From the NCBI GenBank assembly GCA_027033525.1, contig JALVLD010000151.1, positions 1-7,912 on the forward strand: a stretch of DNA of 7,912 nt. Reading direction: 5' to 3'. Positions within the stretch are counted from its first letter, which is position 1; every line of letters begins with the position of its first letter. This DNA is from Candidatus Dojkabacteria bacterium (GTDB taxonomy: Bacteria; Patescibacteriota; Dojkabacteria; GCA-002793355). The position numbers were made by a program, and so were the translations under genes. Of this stretch, positions 6,290-7,912 are shown piece after piece. The notes under the pieces are model-generated. The model was not told where the DNA came from, did not search any database, and was given only the letters and a program-made list of their open reading frames with translations.

Positions 6290-6300
6290 GTGCCATTTTA
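6290..6300 (-). promoter_or_regulatory. -10-like element directly before the NUDIX start (leaderless)
   Basis: Minus-strand TAAAAT (6300-6295) is followed by 5 nt and the ATG at 6289. This is the same geometry as at the radical SAM and exonuclease genes. The hexamer is weaker than TATAAT, and no clear -35 box is seen. Confidence 0.35.
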
Positions 6301-6394
6301 ACACATATAAAGTTCATGAAAAAATAATAATGCCCTGGATTAATTGCCTACACACTTTAATTAAAAAATAAGCCATATTACAATTAACAGTCTG

Positions 6395-7105
6395 TTACTC
6401 CACCTTAAACTCTAATTGATCTACATCTTGCCTTTTTGCCAAAAATTTCCATAGATCTCGCATTGTGAAAACCTTGTACTCTTGCTTCAAAATCTGAATT
6501 AGACGGTAAAATACCTTTGTAGTAAGTAAGGCATCATACTTAGCTGAATGTAGCTTATCCGCATTAAACTCTATATCCAAAAAACTGGCAATGTCTTTTA
6601 GCCTAAATTTAGAAATCCCTGCAGTAAGTAGTTTATTTTTTAATATTTTTTTACTTAATTGCAAAGAATCTAAAGTATAAGCAGAAAAGAGTTTGTGATA
6701 AATTAAACGCTCTGAAGCTGCACGCCGCGTAAGTGATTCTTTTAATACACGCAAATCATATGCTAGATTATGGCCTACAATATAGTTACTTTTTGCAACC
6801 AATAAATTAAATTTAGAATTTTTAAATATCTCAGTTATGTCTGGGGCATTTCGCACCATAGTATTCGTAATGTTTAATTTGCGCTCTACAGCAGGGGGAA
6901 TAGGATATGTAGGCTTAACCAAACTTTCAAATTCATCTAATACTTTGCCTTGTTTGCCATCAAATAATACTGCAGCAATTTCTATAACTTCTGTTTGAGG
7001 ATTATTTTTATTAAAATTTGGTGCAGTTTCGGTGTCTATAGCTAAAAAGAGGGAGGCAAGAGGGAGAGGTTTATCCAGTAAATTATTGTGGTGAGGAGAG
7101 GGCAT
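6395..7105 (-). CDS. DnaQ-like 3'-5' exonuclease (DEDDh family)
   Basis: 236 residues. It is a metal-dependent exonuclease of the family that includes the proofreading subunit of DNA polymerase III and RNase T. All catalytic motifs are visible: ExoI FLAIDTETA (Asp24, Glu26), ExoII GHNLAYDLRVL (Asp117) and ExoIII HSAKYDALLT (His186, Asp191). The intervening VKPTYPIPPAVERKLNIT (63-80) is the usual region after ExoI. The C-terminal tail of about 35 residues after ExoIII (FTMRDLWKFLAKRQDVD) is an extra helix-rich segment, not a BRCT or helicase domain. It stands alone as a single gene, and its own -10 box lies directly upstream. It may be a stand-alone proofreading or DNA/RNA-trimming enzyme; which one cannot be told from sequence. 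Confidence 0.9.
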   Translation of the reverse strand: MPSPHHNNLLDKPLPLASLFLAIDTETAPNFNKNNPQTEVIEIAAVLFDGKQGKVLDEFESLVKPTYPIPPAVERKLNITNTMVRNAPDITEIFKNSKFNLLVAKSNYIVGHNLAYDLRVLKESLTRRAASERLIYHKLFSAYTLDSLQLSKKILKNKLLTAGISKFRLKDIASFLDIEFNADKLHSAKYDALLTTKVFYRLIQILKQEYKVFTMRDLWKFLAKRQDVDQLEFKVE

Positions 7106-7120
7106 AAGGGATTATACAAT
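7106..7120 (-). promoter_or_regulatory. -10 element directly before the exonuclease start (leaderless)
   Basis: Minus-strand TATAAT (7116-7111) within ATTGTATAATCC ends 5 nt before the ATG at 7105. The 12-base string and the spacing equal those at the radical SAM gene. It lies within the 20-nt gap after the metalloprotease-like gene. Confidence 0.5.
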
Positions 7121-7125
7121 TCTAA

Positions 7126-7912
7126 TCACTCCATAACATCGCTAAAATTATAGCGCTTCCAACATCTACTTTTGTGACAACGAATAACCCTTCGCAAACG
7201 TCTCGAAGCCAAACCTTCAACTGAACGCATTGATGGCGGTATGTATATTATCCCTCTGTGATCTACGTTTACTCCCCTTGTTCGATCAGCCACCCACAAA
7301 GCCGGCTCGATTCTTTCATTTAATAATCCACGCATATTCCTCCAAGGAACGCCAAGACGCCGAAGCAAATATATAACAAAAAGCCAGGTATAACGCTCTT
7401 CTGGTGCAGAATTATTGCTATAAGCCCTCCCGTAGGCTTCACTCACTGTTCTAATATCGGAAAGCTGTTTCATATTTTTAACCCTATCCTTTAGAGCTAA
7501 AAAACGTCTATGATGTCCTGCCTCATGTAATAAGATATCGGGAGATAGTGAAGATAAAATAGTTCCGTCTCCAAAATACAAACCAAAACTCTCCTCTGGT
7601 AATGAGTATAACAATACATTAGTGTAATGCATGACTTGGTCGTCCTCATACTTTTGTACATATGGCGTTAAATTCAACAAAGTAGTTTCCCCTGCTTGAG
7701 CCATTGAAACAGCGATGCCACGTGGGTTTAGAATTAAAGAGGATCGTTTTTTAAGATACATGCGTACATCCTCTACATAGCCACTAGATGTAATGGCTGA
7801 ATACGAAGCTCTATAGAAATCTGGAAATCTGGCCCAAAGATCTAAAATATCTTCCCTTGCTTGCAAGTCAAAAATATCACGTACGCCAGCAAAGGTAACC
7901 CACAAGGTAAGG
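7126..7912 (-). CDS. Putative zinc metalloprotease-like protein with HEAGH motif, 5' end outside the window
   Basis: The reading frame enters from the right edge with no upstream stop in view, so the N terminus is missing. TTG 7905 is only the first possible start in the window. At least 259 residues are visible. LLHEAGHH (7510-7530 region) carries the HExxH zinc-protease signature (HEAGH at 7513-7527). A glutamate 25 residues further on (SEAYGRAY), or the later pair in APEERY, could be the third metal ligand. No signal peptide can be assessed. The C terminus is rich in Arg and Cys (ASRRLRRVIRCHKSRCWKR). The 3' part is clearly richer in G and C than the neighbouring genes, which could mean a different origin. 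I do not recognise the family; a zinc peptidase is inferred from the motif alone. Confidence 0.6.
   Translation of the reverse strand, partial: LTLWVTFAGVRDIFDLQAREDILDLWARFPDFYRASYSAITSSGYVEDVRMYLKKRSSLILNPRGIAVSMAQAGETTLLNLTPYVQKYEDDQVMHYTNVLLYSLPEESFGLYFGDGTILSSLSPDILLHEAGHHRRFLALKDRVKNMKQLSDIRTVSEAYGRAYSNNSAPEERYTWLFVIYLLRRLGVPWRNMRGLLNERIEPALWVADRTRGVNVDHRGIIYIPPSMRSVEGLASRRLRRVIRCHKSRCWKRYNFSDVME

Noticed and set aside
6111..6371. Plus-strand 86-codon frame
   Set aside because: Antisense to the NUDIX gene across the Nudix box; a Ser/Pro-rich shadow.
1..7912. CRISPR array, insertion sequence or transposon ends within the window
   Set aside because: I saw no regularly spaced direct repeats, no transposase frame and no long terminal inverted repeats on either strand.

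Overview
This is an AT-rich (roughly one-third GC by eye), gene-dense bacterial fragment with short, compact genes. The best clue to its source is the left-hand gene. It is a type V-D CRISPR effector, Cas12d (CasY), and it closely resembles the Cas12d I remember from Candidatus Katanobacteria (WWE3). Together with the low GC and small genes, this points to a Candidate Phyla Radiation (Patescibacteria) genome. That assignment is an inference, since no ribosomal or other marker gene is present.

Layout. Positions 1-2858 (minus) hold the first 952 residues of cas12d, running off the left edge just past the RuvC-I motif. Directly upstream, at about 2881-2976, is a GC-rich patch that folds on the minus strand into a closed stem with three hairpins. 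It sits behind a near-consensus minus-strand promoter (TTGCCA, 18 bp, TATAAT). This is a strong candidate for the scoutRNA that Cas12d uses in place of a tracrRNA, and it may also form the leader of the cas12d mRNA. Neither cas1 nor a CRISPR array lies in the window. Positions 3080-3418 (plus) carry the N-terminal half of a protein-L-isoaspartate methyltransferase, apparently a 3'-truncated relic.

Positions 3402-4143 (minus) form a two-gene operon: a four-helix membrane protein ending in a 2TM-like domain, then a PadR-like repressor. Its promoter overlaps a perfect 12-bp inverted repeat, which suggests autoregulation. Positions 4265-5023 (plus) encode a radical SAM protein of the spore photolyase-like group. 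Positions 5010-5290 (minus) look like a decayed small gene that keeps a strong ribosome binding site. Positions 5301-6289 (minus) hold a NUDIX hydrolase and a methyltransferase-like protein, probably one operon. Positions 6395-7105 (minus) encode a DnaQ-like DEDDh exonuclease, and 7126 to the right edge (minus) a partial protein with a zinc-protease HEAGH motif and a visibly higher GC content.

The window combines a CRISPR effector with its likely guide-scaffold RNA and ordinary housekeeping or nucleic-acid-handling genes that show no clear functional link to it. Several genes have a -10 box ending exactly 5 nt before the ATG, so leaderless mRNAs appear common here.
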